From NCBI RefSeq assembly GCF_014204795.1, contig NZ_JACHMB010000001.1, forward strand, positions 12,056,501-12,120,500: DNA of 64,000 bases, written 5' to 3'. The stretch comes from Nonomuraea jabiensis. Lineage in GTDB: Bacteria > Actinomycetota > Actinomycetes > Streptosporangiales > Streptosporangiaceae. This document shows positions 34,323-42,432 of this stretch, in pieces. Position 1 is the stretch's first letter; each line of letters opens with the position of its first letter. The position numbers and the translations under genes are program-made. The notes beneath the pieces are model-generated. The model ran no database searches and was not told where the DNA came from. It saw nothing but the letters and a program-made list of their open reading frames with translations.

Positions 34323-34330
34323 ATGGCGAT
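34315..34330. promoter_or_regulatory. perfect palindrome over the arsR start codon
   Basis: ATCGCCATATGGCGAT is a perfect 16-bp inverted repeat that includes the ATG of the ArsR-family gene. Operators of the ArsR/SmtB family are short AT-centred dyads at or near the start, so autorepression is likely. The position would also allow a leaderless transcript. Confidence 0.65.
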
Positions 34331-34453
34331 GATAGCGCATAACCGCGATCATGCCGCCCGGGACATCCCCAAAGGGCCGTGGCCGGCTTGGGCCGCCCGG
34401 CCGCGACGCCCGTGACGGCGGGAGGAAGCGGCCCTGGTGGGCAGGGGTTCCCC

Positions 34454-35242
34454 ATGCCGGAACTCCCCGACGTGGAGGGCTTCCGCCAGGTGCTGTCGGA
34501 GCACACCGGCGAGCCGATCAGGGCCGTACGCGTTCGCGACCCCGGGGTCCTGCGCGGCGTCGGCGCCGGGCGGCTGGCCGCCGCGCTGCGCGGACACCGG
34601 TTCGAGCGGCCGCGGCGGCACGGCAAGTGGCTGATCGCGCCCGCCGGCGGGCCGGTGCTGATGCTGCACTTCGGCATGACCGGCTCGCTGTCCTGGCACT
34701 CCCGCCAGGAGCCGTGGCACCGGCATGACCGTGTCGTCTGGCAGTTCGACGACGGCGAGCTGCGCTACCGCGACATGCGCAAGCTGCAGGGCATCCGCCT
34801 CGCCGACGACGAGGCCCAGGCCGGGCGGGTGCTCGGCGGTCTCGGCCCGGACGCGCGAGAGGTGTCGTACGCGTGCTTCGGCAGGCTGCTGTCGGGCCGC
34901 CGGGGACGGCTCAAGCCCGCGCTGATCGACCAGGCGTTCCTCGCCGGCCTGGGCAACCTGCTCGCCGACGAGATCTGCTGGCACGCCGGCGTCAACCCCC
35001 TGCGTGCCGCGGGAGATTTGGACGAGGCCGAGCGCGCCGCCTTGTACCGGGCGATGCGCCGGGTCCTGCGAGTGTCGATCAAGGCCCGATGCGTGCCCGC
35101 ACGCGACACCTGGCTGACCGGGGCCCGCGACGAGCGCGGCGGCCCCTGCCCGCGCTGCGGCGCCCTCCTGTCCCGCCGCCGCGTCGCCGGCCGCACGACC
35201 GTCTGGTGCCCGGGCTGCCAGCCTCTTTTGCGGCCAAGCTGA
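34454..35242 (+). CDS. Fpg/Nei-family DNA glycosylase/AP lyase
   Basis: The protein has 262 residues. After removal of Met the catalytic Pro-Glu pair (PELPDVEGFR) is at the N-terminus. The conserved Lys sits in RRHGKWLIAP and the H2TH region is FLAGLGNLLADEICWHAGVNP. The C-terminal zinc finger CPRCG ... CPGC is complete, followed by a short tail. Fpg/Nei enzymes remove oxidised bases and cut the abasic strand. The details, including the short loop regions, do not allow Fpg to be told from Nei. The gene stands divergent to the ArsR/CDF pair. Its 3' end abuts an SGNH hydrolase remnant. Confidence 0.92.
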   Translation: MPELPDVEGFRQVLSEHTGEPIRAVRVRDPGVLRGVGAGRLAAALRGHRFERPRRHGKWLIAPAGGPVLMLHFGMTGSLSWHSRQEPWHRHDRVVWQFDDGELRYRDMRKLQGIRLADDEAQAGRVLGGLGPDAREVSYACFGRLLSGRRGRLKPALIDQAFLAGLGNLLADEICWHAGVNPLRAAGDLDEAERAALYRAMRRVLRVSIKARCVPARDTWLTGARDERGGPCPRCGALLSRRRVAGRTTVWCPGCQPLLRPS

Positions 35243-35494
35243 TCGAGTTCGTCGGCGACTCCATCACCGTCGGCACCACCACCCCCAAGAACGCCCTGAC
35301 CGCGGACGGCTGCGTCGGCCTGGAGGCGCGCTTCCCCCAGCTCAACCCCAACGCCGCCACCCCGGACTGGAACTTCTCCCGCTACCAGGCCGACGCGGGG
35401 CGGCGATCTTCGCGCTGGAGACCTTCACCCGGCGGTACGCCGCGCAGACGCGGGCCGCGGTCACCGCCCGCAACTCCGCGGGCGACGCCAAGGC
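35221..35494 (+). pseudogene. remnant of an SGNH/GDSL hydrolase
   Basis: In one frame KLIEFVGDSITVG (about 35236-35274) is the block I motif of GDSL hydrolases, followed by pieces such as DWNFSRYQADA that in intact enzymes precede the GTND motif. The frame then shifts and AAIFALETFTRRYAAQTRAA with VTARNSAGDAK (35403-35490) matches the region before the last catalytic block. The sections in between, including the catalytic Asp-His, are gone, so at least two deletions and a frameshift occurred. The first codons overlap the 3' end of the Fpg/Nei gene. Confidence 0.65.
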
Positions 35495-35533
35495 AGTACG
35501 ATCGTTCGTACTCTTTATCCGGTGGCGTATAGT
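35495..35533 (+). promoter_or_regulatory. palindromic operator over the -35 of the oxidoreductase operon promoter
   Basis: AGTACGA-TCGT-TCGTACT (35495-35512) is a perfect dyad with 7-bp arms. TATAGT at 35528-35533 is a good -10, and TTCGTA at 35505-35510, inside the dyad and 17 bases away, could act as -35. A repressor bound here would block transcription of the three aldehyde oxidoreductase genes. No regulator gene is adjacent. Confidence 0.55.
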
Positions 35534-35592
35534 CGGTGAGAACAGACCTCCCCCCGTGAGGGCGCGGCGTGCCGTGCCGGAATCGAGGGGTT

Positions 35593-36120
35593 ATGGCTCG
35601 TGAGGCAGGTCCCCGGCGTCCCGCGACCCCGGTCCCGCGGGTCGCCGTGACGTTGACCGTCAACGACGTCGACCATCGGCTCGACCTGGACCCCCGCGTG
35701 ACCCTGCTGGACGCGTTGCGCGACAGGCTCGGGCTGACCGGCACCAAGAAGGGCTGCGACCAGGGCGCCTGCGGCGCGTGCACCGTGATGGCGGACGGCC
35801 GGCGGGTCCTGTCCTGCCTGACCCTGGCCGCGCAGTGCGAGGGCCGGGCGATCACCACCGTCGAGGGCCTCGCGACCGGCGGTGTCCTGCATCCGGTGCA
35901 GGAGGCGTTCGTCCGCCACGACGCCTTCCAGTGCGGCTACTGCACCTCCGGGCAGATCATGTCGGCGGTGTGCCTGCTCGCGGAGGGGCGCGCGGGATCC
36001 GACGCCGAGATCCGCGAGTTCATGAGCGGCAACCTGTGCCGGTGCGGCGCCTATCCCAACATCGTCGCGGCGATCCGCGAGGCCCGCGACCGGGTGGGGG
36101 CGGGTGGCCGCGATGCGTGA
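35593..36120 (+). CDS. molybdenum aldehyde oxidoreductase, [2Fe-2S] subunit (PaoA-like)
   Basis: The protein has 175 residues from ATG 35593 with GAGGGG just upstream. The plant-ferredoxin cluster ligands are in GCDQGACGACTV and the following LSC, and the second cluster in CGYCTSGQI and LCRCGAY, the complete set for the iron-sulfur subunit of xanthine dehydrogenase-family enzymes. No Tat signal is visible, so the enzyme is probably cytoplasmic. It overlaps the FAD subunit gene by 8 bases. Electrons pass from the Mo site through these clusters to FAD. Confidence 0.92.
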   Translation: MAREAGPRRPATPVPRVAVTLTVNDVDHRLDLDPRVTLLDALRDRLGLTGTKKGCDQGACGACTVMADGRRVLSCLTLAAQCEGRAITTVEGLATGGVLHPVQEAFVRHDAFQCGYCTSGQIMSAVCLLAEGRAGSDAEIREFMSGNLCRCGAYPNIVAAIREARDRVGAGGRDA

Positions 36121-37102
36121 GTTCGAGTACGTCAGGGCGGGCGAGGTGGACCAGGCCGTGGCGACGGTGACCGCCGATCCCGCCGCGTCCTATCTCGCCG
36201 GCGGCACCACCCAGATCGACCTGATGAAGGACGGCGTCCTGGAGCCCGACCGGCTGATCGACATCACCCGGTTGCCGCTCGGCGGCATCCACCGCGACGG
36301 CGACGTGCTGCGCGTGGGCGCGCTGACCACGATGGAGGAACTGGCCGCCGACCCCACGGTGGCCGAGCGCCTGCCGTTCCTGCGCGAGGCGCTGCTGCTG
36401 GGCGCGTCCGTCCAGCTGCGGAACATGGCCACGATCGGCGGGAACCTGTTGCAGCGCACCCGCTGCCGCTACTTCCGCGACCCCACCGTCCCGGCGTGCA
36501 ACAAGCGCCGCCGCGGTTCCGGCTGCGCCGCGCTACGCGGGGCCGCCAGGATGCACGCGATCCTGGGCGCGAGCGAGCACTGCGTCGCCCTGCACGCCTC
36601 CGACATGGCGGTGCCGCTCGTGGCCCTGGACGCGGTCGTCCACCTGCGCGGGACGGGCGGGGAGCGCTCGGTTCCGCTGACCGGGTTCTACCGCGTTCCG
36701 GGGGACACGCCCGACGTGGAGAACGTGCTCGCGCACGGCGAGCTGATCACCTCCGTGGACGTCCCGCTGCTCGCGCCGGACGCGCGTTCCACCTACCTCA
36801 AGATCCGCGACCGGGTCTCCTACGAGTTCGCGCTCACCTCCGCCGCCGTGGCCCTGCGCCTCGACGGCGGCCTGATCGGCGAGGCACGGGTCGCCCTGGG
36901 CGGCGTCGGGACGATCCCGTGGCGCGCGCCCGAGGCCGAGCGGGTCCTGCGGGGAGCGCCGGCGAGCCTGGAGGTCTTCACCGCGGCGGCCGAGGCCGCC
37001 GTCTGGGACCCGTTCACCGTGGAGGGCACCGCGTTCAAGGTCGAGCTGGCCAAGCGCACCCTGGTGCGCGCCCTGCGAACCGCCGCCGGAGGTGCGAGAT
37101 GA
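36113..37102 (+). CDS. molybdenum aldehyde oxidoreductase, FAD/[4Fe-4S] subunit (PaoB-like)
   Basis: The protein has 329 residues from ATG 36113 (a GTG 9 bases upstream is possible). FAD-binding motifs YLAGGTTQIDLM and TIGGNLLQ are present. After them RTRCRYFRD, ACNKRRRGSGC and SEHC supply the extra Cys residues that bind the additional [4Fe-4S] cluster known from E. coli PaoB (YagS), so this belongs to that subgroup rather than ordinary xanthine dehydrogenase. The stop overlaps the start of the large subunit (ATGA). Confidence 0.9.
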   Translation: MREFEYVRAGEVDQAVATVTADPAASYLAGGTTQIDLMKDGVLEPDRLIDITRLPLGGIHRDGDVLRVGALTTMEELAADPTVAERLPFLREALLLGASVQLRNMATIGGNLLQRTRCRYFRDPTVPACNKRRRGSGCAALRGAARMHAILGASEHCVALHASDMAVPLVALDAVVHLRGTGGERSVPLTGFYRVPGDTPDVENVLAHGELITSVDVPLLAPDARSTYLKIRDRVSYEFALTSAAVALRLDGGLIGEARVALGGVGTIPWRAPEAERVLRGAPASLEVFTAAAEAAVWDPFTVEGTAFKVELAKRTLVRALRTAAGGAR

Positions 37103-39303
37103 CGACCGTCGAGCAGGCCCGCCTGGTCGGCGAGGGAGTGGACCGGGTCGACGGCCCCCTGAAGGTCACCGGCGCCGCGCGCTACCCCAACGACTTCGGT
37201 TTCCCCGAGCTGGCGCACGCCGCGCTCGTCCGCAGCACCGTGGCCGCCGGGCGGATCAGCCGGCTCGACACGAGGGCCGCCCAGGACTCGCCCGGCGTGC
37301 TGGCGGTCATCACCCACCGGAACGCCCCCACGCTGGGACGAGCGCCCGACACGTTCCTGTCGGCCCCGCCGCCGCCGTTGCAGGACGACCGGATCCTGCA
37401 CTACGGCCAGTACGTGGCCGTGGTGGTGGCGGGCACCGCCGAGGAGGCGACGGCCGCGGCCCGGCGGGTCGAGGCGGAGTACGAGTCGACCGAGCCGGTT
37501 CTCGACCTCCACGACCCCAGGGCCGAGGTGCTCACCGACCCGTTCGAGACGGACTCCAGCCGCGGCGACGCCGAGGCCGCCCTGGCCTCGGCCGAGGTGA
37601 CGTTCGAGGCGACGTACACCACGGCCGCCAACACCAACAACCCGCTGGGTCTCTTCACCACCGTGGCCGCCTGGGACGGCGACGCCCTCACCGTCCACGA
37701 CTCCACCCAGTGGCCCGGCGGCCTGCGCGCGGCGCTCGCGCGGGTGTTCGGCGTCCCGGAGAGCGGGGTGCGCGTGCTGGTCCCGTTCGTCGGCGGCGGC
37801 TTCGGGGCGGGGCTGCGCGTGTGGCCGCACGTCATCCTGGCGGCGCTGGCCGCGCGTACGGTGGACCGGCCCGTCAAGCTCGTGCTGACCCGCCCGGAGA
37901 TGTTCACCGGCATCGGCCACCGCACGGCCACGGAGCAGCGGGTCAGGATCGGGGCCACCCGCGACGGGCGGCTGGTCGCGCTCGGCCACGAGAGCACCTC
38001 GACGCTGCAGATGGAGGGCGACAACTTCGAACCCTGCGCCTCCGGTACGGCTTACGCCTACGCCTGTCCCAACGTCGCCACGCGTGACCGGCAGGTCCGG
38101 CTGAACGTCACCTGGTGCAACTCGATGCGCGCGCCCGGCGAGGCACAGGGGAACTTCGCGCTGGAGTCGGCCATGGACGAGCTGTCCTACGAGCTCGGTA
38201 TCGACCCGCTCGAGCTGCGGCTGCGTAACTACGCCGAGATCCACCCGCAACTCGGCCTCCCGTGGTCGAGCAAAGCCCTGCGCGAGTGCTACGAGGTCGG
38301 TGCCGAGCGGTTCGGCTGGTCGCGCCGCCCGCCCGAGCCCGGCTCGATGCGCGAGGGCGACTGGCTGATCGGGTACGGCCTGGCCGGCGTGTCGTTCTTC
38401 TGGTTCCAGAAGCCGTGCCAGGCGACCGCGACGCTGCGCGCGGACGGGACGGCTCTGGTGCGCAGCGCGGTGACCGACATCGGAACCGGCACCTACACGG
38501 TGATGACCCAGCTGTCGGCCGAGCTGCTCGGGCTGGACCTGCCGCGCGTCACCTTCGAGCTCGGCGACACCGAGCTGCCGCCGGGGGTCGTGGCGGGCGG
38601 CTCGGGCCTGACGGCCGGTCTCGGCAGCGCGATCCACGCCGCCTGCCGCAACCTCGTACAGGCCTTCCTGGACACCGTCCGCGACGATCCCACCTCTCCC
38701 CTGGCCGGGTGCGCCGCCGGCGAGGTCAGCGTCGGCCGCGGCCGCATCCACCGGACGGGTTCGCCCGAGTACGGCGAGTCCTACACCGACATCCTGGCCG
38801 CGCACGGCCTCCCCGAGCTGAGCGCCCGCGGCGCGAGCGCCCCGAACGACCCGCAGGAGCTCGGCCTGGCGCCCGCCGGGGCCTTCGGCGCGCGGTTCGT
38901 GGAGGTGCGGGTCGACCCGGAGCTCGGGCTGCTGCGGGTGGCCAGGGTCGTCTCGGTGATCGACGCCGGCCGGATCCTGAACGAGAAGACGGCCACCAGC
39001 CAGATCATCGGCGGCACGGTCGGCGGTATCGGCATGGCCATGTTCGAGGACACGATCACGGATCCGGGATCCGGGCGCATCGCCAACGCCACCTTCGGCG
39101 ACTACCTGATCCCGGTCAACGCCGACGTACCCGACATGCAGGTGGTCTTCGTCGGCCGGCCCGACCGGTTCAACCCCATCGGGGTCAAGGGCGTGGGCGA
39201 GATCGGCCTCGTCGGCATGGGCGCGGCCATCGCCAACGCGGTCCACCACGCCACCGGCAGGCGCATCCGCTCGCTGCCCATCACGATCGACCGGCTCCTC
39301 TGA
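37099..39303 (+). CDS. molybdenum aldehyde oxidoreductase, molybdopterin-binding large subunit (PaoC-like)
   Basis: The protein has 734 residues, nearly the length of E. coli PaoC. VDGPLKVTGAARYPNDF opens the first domain, FVGGGFGAGLRVWPHV is the first molybdopterin-cytosine-dinucleotide binding loop, and KGVGEIGLVG near residue 700 carries the catalytic Glu. Together with the two preceding subunits this should form an alpha-beta-gamma aldehyde oxidase active on aromatic or aliphatic aldehydes. No XdhC-like maturation factor is in the window, so cofactor insertion must be supplied from elsewhere. Confidence 0.92.
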   Translation: MTTVEQARLVGEGVDRVDGPLKVTGAARYPNDFGFPELAHAALVRSTVAAGRISRLDTRAAQDSPGVLAVITHRNAPTLGRAPDTFLSAPPPPLQDDRILHYGQYVAVVVAGTAEEATAAARRVEAEYESTEPVLDLHDPRAEVLTDPFETDSSRGDAEAALASAEVTFEATYTTAANTNNPLGLFTTVAAWDGDALTVHDSTQWPGGLRAALARVFGVPESGVRVLVPFVGGGFGAGLRVWPHVILAALAARTVDRPVKLVLTRPEMFTGIGHRTATEQRVRIGATRDGRLVALGHESTSTLQMEGDNFEPCASGTAYAYACPNVATRDRQVRLNVTWCNSMRAPGEAQGNFALESAMDELSYELGIDPLELRLRNYAEIHPQLGLPWSSKALRECYEVGAERFGWSRRPPEPGSMREGDWLIGYGLAGVSFFWFQKPCQATATLRADGTALVRSAVTDIGTGTYTVMTQLSAELLGLDLPRVTFELGDTELPPGVVAGGSGLTAGLGSAIHAACRNLVQAFLDTVRDDPTSPLAGCAAGEVSVGRGRIHRTGSPEYGESYTDILAAHGLPELSARGASAPNDPQELGLAPAGAFGARFVEVRVDPELGLLRVARVVSVIDAGRILNEKTATSQIIGGTVGGIGMAMFEDTITDPGSGRIANATFGDYLIPVNADVPDMQVVFVGRPDRFNPIGVKGVGEIGLVGMGAAIANAVHHATGRRIRSLPITIDRLL

Positions 39304-39316
39304 CGCCGAGCCCCCA

Positions 39317-39398
39317 CCGCGACGGCCGGGACGCTGGAGTCGGATGCCGAGCCCCCTCCGGCGCTCCCCGCCGCGACGGCCGGGACGCTGGAGTCGGA
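39317..39398. repeat. 28-bp perfect direct repeat, two copies
   Basis: The 28-bp sequence beginning CCGCGACGGCCGGG and ending GGAGTCGGA occurs at 39317-39344 and again at 39371-39398, in the gap after the large oxidoreductase subunit. The piece before each copy (GCCGAGCCCCC-like) is also similar, so the duplicated unit is about 54 bp. No gene is here. The function is unknown and may only be a duplication. Confidence 0.75.
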
Positions 39399-39436
39399 GC
39401 CGCGGCCCAACGCGCGGGACCGGCGATCGCGGTCGC

Positions 39437-40330
39437 TCAGGCGCCGGCCGGATCGTCGTCGAAGCTGGCGTAGTAGGCGGCGGCCATGTCCTCGTCGCCG
39501 TGGCCCTGGGCGGCGGCACGGTCGAAGCGTGCGGCGCCGGCGGCGGCGACGTCGAGGCGGACGCCGTGCTGCTCCCCCGCCTCGACGATCAGGTGGGCGT
39601 CCTTGGCGGCGGTGGTGACCGCGAAGCTGGGCGGTGTGAGGCGGCCCTCCAGGACCAGGCCGGTCTTGACGCGCAGGTAGCCCATGTCCAGCGGGCCGCC
39701 GTCGATGGCGTCGAAGAAGCTCTGCGGGTCCACGCCCAGCGCCTTGGCCAGCGCCAGGACCTCCCCGGCCGCGTTGGTGGCGGCGAGGACCCAGCTGTTC
39801 GCGACGAGCTTGAGCCGGGTGGCGCCGGCGTCCGCGCCGTCCTCGCCGGTCCACACGGTGCGGGCGCCGACGGCGTCGAACACCGGCGTCACGGCCTGCC
39901 GGCTCTCGCCGGGTCCCGCCGCCAGGACGAGCAGCTGCCCGGCCTCGGCGGGCTGGCGGGTGCCGAGGACGGGCGCGTCGTAGAAGGCCAGCCCGTGCTC
40001 GCGGGCGAAGGCGGCCAGCTCGGCGATCGCGTCGAGGCCCGCGGTGGTCGACTGCACCCACGCGGTGCCCGGGCGCAGGGCGGGCGCGGCCTGCCGCATC
40101 ACCTCCAGCACGGCGGCACCGTCGTAGAGCATGGTGAGGACGACGTCGGCGTCGCGCACGGCGTCGGCGGGGGTGCCGGCGATGTGCACCCCCTCGGCGG
40201 CCAGCGGTTCGGCCTTGTCCCTGGAACGGTTCCAGGCGTGCACGGTGTGCCCCGCACGGGCGAGGTTGCGAGCCATCGCGGCCCCCATGATCCCGGTGCC
40301 CAGAACGCTCACGGTGAGGTTGTCGGTCAT
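39437..40330 (-). CDS. NAD(P)-dependent beta-hydroxyacid dehydrogenase (3-hydroxyisobutyrate dehydrogenase-like)
   Basis: The protein has 297 residues from ATG 40330; the longer in-frame start adds no conserved residue. The Rossmann motif VLGTGIMGAAMARNLARAGH, the substrate-binding TAGLDA region in place of the usual DxSTxxP, and the catalytic Lys in GATRLKLVANSWVLA match the beta-hydroxyacid dehydrogenase family, including imine-reductase-like members. Its substrate is undefined. It is convergent with the oxidoreductase operon and is not obviously part of it. Confidence 0.88.
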   Translation of the reverse strand: MTDNLTVSVLGTGIMGAAMARNLARAGHTVHAWNRSRDKAEPLAAEGVHIAGTPADAVRDADVVLTMLYDGAAVLEVMRQAAPALRPGTAWVQSTTAGLDAIAELAAFAREHGLAFYDAPVLGTRQPAEAGQLLVLAAGPGESRQAVTPVFDAVGARTVWTGEDGADAGATRLKLVANSWVLAATNAAGEVLALAKALGVDPQSFFDAIDGGPLDMGYLRVKTGLVLEGRLTPPSFAVTTAAKDAHLIVEAGEQHGVRLDVAAAGAARFDRAAAQGHGDEDMAAAYYASFDDDPAGA

Positions 40331-40479
40331 GGCGTCGCCTTTCTTCCTGGTGGTGTCCTCCACCAGCCATGTCTACCGCGCCGCCTCGTTCACCTGCGCG
40401 GCGCCCTTGCTCGGGCTCTCCCGCCGCCCGGATCGCGGATCCCCTCGACGCCCCCTCGCCGGGCACACCGCCCCGGGAC

Positions 40480-40853
40480 ACCTGGCCGGCCGTGATGGCG
40501 CCGTACGTGCCGGGCTCGTCCGGGGTGAGGATCTCCAGGTGCCGGACGTCGCGGAGCGGGCGCACCCAGCGATCGCGCAGGAACCGCAGCCGGGCCTGCT
40601 TGACCTGCGCCCCGAGGGCCTCGTGGAAGTCCAGGGCGGCGTCGACGGCGAGGATGGGCGCGACGTTCGTGGTGCCGGAGTGGACGCGCGAGCGGATGTC
40701 GCCGTCGGCGTAGGTCTCGTCGGCGTCGAGGTCGGGGAGGGTGAAGTCGAGCTGCCCCCAGGAGTGGGCGGCGTCCACGATCACGTCGACGCCCCGGCCG
40801 CGGGCCATGGACACGATCCGGCGTCTCGACACGGTCATGGAAGACTTCACCAC
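40480..40853 (-). pseudogene. remnant of a class V aminotransferase
   Basis: The frame reads IVSMARGRGVDVIVDAAHSW and GQLDFTLPDLDAD, a standard stretch of isopenicillin-N-epimerase-like class V aminotransferases, then jumps to DGDIRSRVHSGTTNVAPI and LRFLRDRWVRPLRDVRHLE, ending at TPDEPGTYGAIT. The stretch between DLDAD and DIRSR that should contain the PLP-binding Lys (the LHKW motif) is deleted. The N-terminal third and the C-terminus are also absent. It is therefore a dead fragment, although the frame stays open. Confidence 0.7.
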
Positions 40854-40862
40854 CTGACATCA

Positions 40863-41033
40863 ATGGGATGGGAGAATCCCCAGCGTGGGGCCGGCCTGCC
40901 GTGGCTGCTCCTGGCCGTCGCGGGGCTGGCCTCCGCCGCGGCCGTCAGGCGGCTGGACCGGCGCGGCCGGCTCGCGCCCGCCTGCCGGACCGCGTCGGCC
41001 GGCGACCGGCCGCAGGCGGCATCGGGGCGGTAA
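40863..41033 (+). CDS. possible small one-helix membrane protein
   Basis: A 56-residue frame from ATG 40863 ends 37 bases before the BlaI gene. It has one hydrophobic segment (LPWLLLAVAGLASAAAV) followed by an Arg-rich stretch, which is a plausible membrane topology. There is no recognisable family, no good ribosome binding site, and high GC makes chance frames common. It might equally be a relic. Confidence 0.25.
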   Translation: MGWENPQRGAGLPWLLLAVAGLASAAAVRRLDRRGRLAPACRTASAGDRPQAASGR

Positions 41034-41070
41034 TCTGCTACCCGGCGCGGAACATGGGCAGGGGGCGACG

Positions 41071-41427
41071 GTGCAGCTCGGCAACCTGGAGCGATCGGTC
41101 ATGGAAGCTCTGTGGGAGCATCCGGACGGCCTGTTCGCCCACGTCCTCGCGGCCCGCCTGCCGTCGCAGCCGGCCACCACGACGGTGCTGACCGTCCTGA
41201 TGCGGCTTTCCCACAAGGGCATGGTCTCCCGCGAGCGCGTCGGCCGGGCACACCTTTACAGGGCCACCGCCGGCAAGGACGCGTTCGTCGCCGAGACCAT
41301 GCGCGCCGCGCTGGACGAGGCGGGCGACGTCGCGGCGGCCGTGCAGCGCTTCGTCGGCACGGTGACGCCGGAGGTGGCCGCCGCCTTGCGCGAGGCGCTG
41401 GGCGAGCGGGACGGATCCGCGCCGTGA
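41071..41427 (+). CDS. BlaI/MecI-family transcriptional repressor
   Basis: The protein has 118 residues from GTG 41071 with AGGGGG upstream. The winged HTH is evident: LGNLERSVMEALWEHPDGLF, PATTTVLTVLMRLSHKGMVS and then the RVGRAHLYRAT wing. The C-terminal dimerisation helices are complete. Its stop overlaps the start of a BlaR1-like M56 gene (GTGA), the classical repressor/sensor-protease pair. In actinobacteria such pairs often regulate genes other than beta-lactamases; the decayed serine hydrolase in this window is far away. Confidence 0.92.
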   Translation: MQLGNLERSVMEALWEHPDGLFAHVLAARLPSQPATTTVLTVLMRLSHKGMVSRERVGRAHLYRATAGKDAFVAETMRAALDEAGDVAAAVQRFVGTVTPEVAAALREALGERDGSAP

Positions 41428-42356
41428 TCGCCTGGCTGGTCGCGGCCGGGGTCGCGCTGCTGCCGGTGGCGCTGGGCGACCGGGCCGCGCGCAGGCTGGC
41501 CGGGGCGGCGTGGACGCACCGCTGCCCCCGCGCGGCGCTGACGCTGTGGCAGGCGATCGGGCTGGGCGCCGGCCTGGGCGCGGTCGGTCTCGGGCTGGTG
41601 GCCGCCGTCGCGCCGCTGGCCGCGGTGTTCCCGCACGGGGCGCACACGCTGGCAGGCCAGCTCGTCGGCGGGCATGGCCTCGACGGGCTCGGGCCGGTGC
41701 AGCTGCCGGCCCTGGCCTGGTCCGCGGGCCTGATGAGCTGGCTGCTCATCCACACCGTACGCACCACCACCAGGACGATCCGCGAACGCCGCCGCCAGCG
41801 CCTGCTGGTCGACGTGGTCGCCGACCACTCCCCGGCGCACGACGCCTACGTGCTGCCCGTGGCCGAGCACGTCGCCTACTGCGTGCCGGGCCGGCACCGG
41901 CGGATCGTGCTGAGCCGGGGCACGCTGGAGCTGCTGACCCCGCAGGAACTGCAGGCCGTTCTCGGGCACGAGCGGGCGCACGCCCGCGGCCGCCACGACC
42001 TGGCCCTGCTCCCCTTCGTGGCGTTGACGCACGCCTTCCCCTGGCTGGCCTGCGCCCGCACGGCCCGGCAGGCGGTCGCGGTGCTGGTGGAGATGATCGC
42101 CGACGATCACGCCAGCCGGGCGCACGGCACGCTGCCGCTGGCCCGCGCTCTCGTCCGGATGGCGGCCTCCGCGTCGGGCCCGGGGCCCGCCTCGTTCGCC
42201 CTGGCCGACGCCGGCGTCATCGAACGCCTGCAGCGGCTGCTCAGCGAACGCCGGCCGCCCCGCTGGGTGCCGGCCGCCGCCTACTCGACGGCCGGCCTGC
42301 TGCTCAGCGGCCCGATGGCCGTACTGATCGCACCGCTGATCTGCGTCACCTTCTGA
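41424..42356 (+). CDS. M56-family membrane metallopeptidase (BlaR1/MecR1-like)
   Basis: The protein has 310 residues with four membrane helices (near residues 3-18, 45-65, 95-110 and a C-terminal one). The zinc-protease motif HERAH (in VLGHERAHARGRHD, around residue 188) and the later Glu in VEMIADDHASR are intact. There is no extracellular penicillin-binding domain, so unlike true BlaR1 it must sense its signal through membrane loops or a partner. It presumably cleaves the coupled BlaI repressor. A 29-bp hairpin follows. Confidence 0.9.
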   Translation: MIAWLVAAGVALLPVALGDRAARRLAGAAWTHRCPRAALTLWQAIGLGAGLGAVGLGLVAAVAPLAAVFPHGAHTLAGQLVGGHGLDGLGPVQLPALAWSAGLMSWLLIHTVRTTTRTIRERRRQRLLVDVVADHSPAHDAYVLPVAEHVAYCVPGRHRRIVLSRGTLELLTPQELQAVLGHERAHARGRHDLALLPFVALTHAFPWLACARTARQAVAVLVEMIADDHASRAHGTLPLARALVRMAASASGPGPASFALADAGVIERLQRLLSERRPPRWVPAAAYSTAGLLLSGPMAVLIAPLICVTF

Positions 42357-42394
42357 CGGCGGGGCCAGGCGCCGGCCGCATCGCGGCGGTGGCG

Positions 42395-42423
42395 GGATGG
42401 CCGGGCGCCGCGCCCGGCCATCC
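42395..42423. terminator. perfect 14-bp-arm hairpin between convergent genes
   Basis: GGATGGCCGGGCGC and GCGCCCGGCCATCC pair perfectly around a single central base. The element lies 38 bases after the M56 stop and 10 bases before the stop of the convergent PHP gene. This is a strong bidirectional terminator. Confidence 0.75.
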
Positions 42424-42432
42424 GGCTCGCCG

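Noticed and set aside
39102..40479. Minus-strand continuation of the aminotransferase relic into the dehydrogenase region
   Set aside because: After the relic the frame is only a shadow of the dehydrogenase gene.
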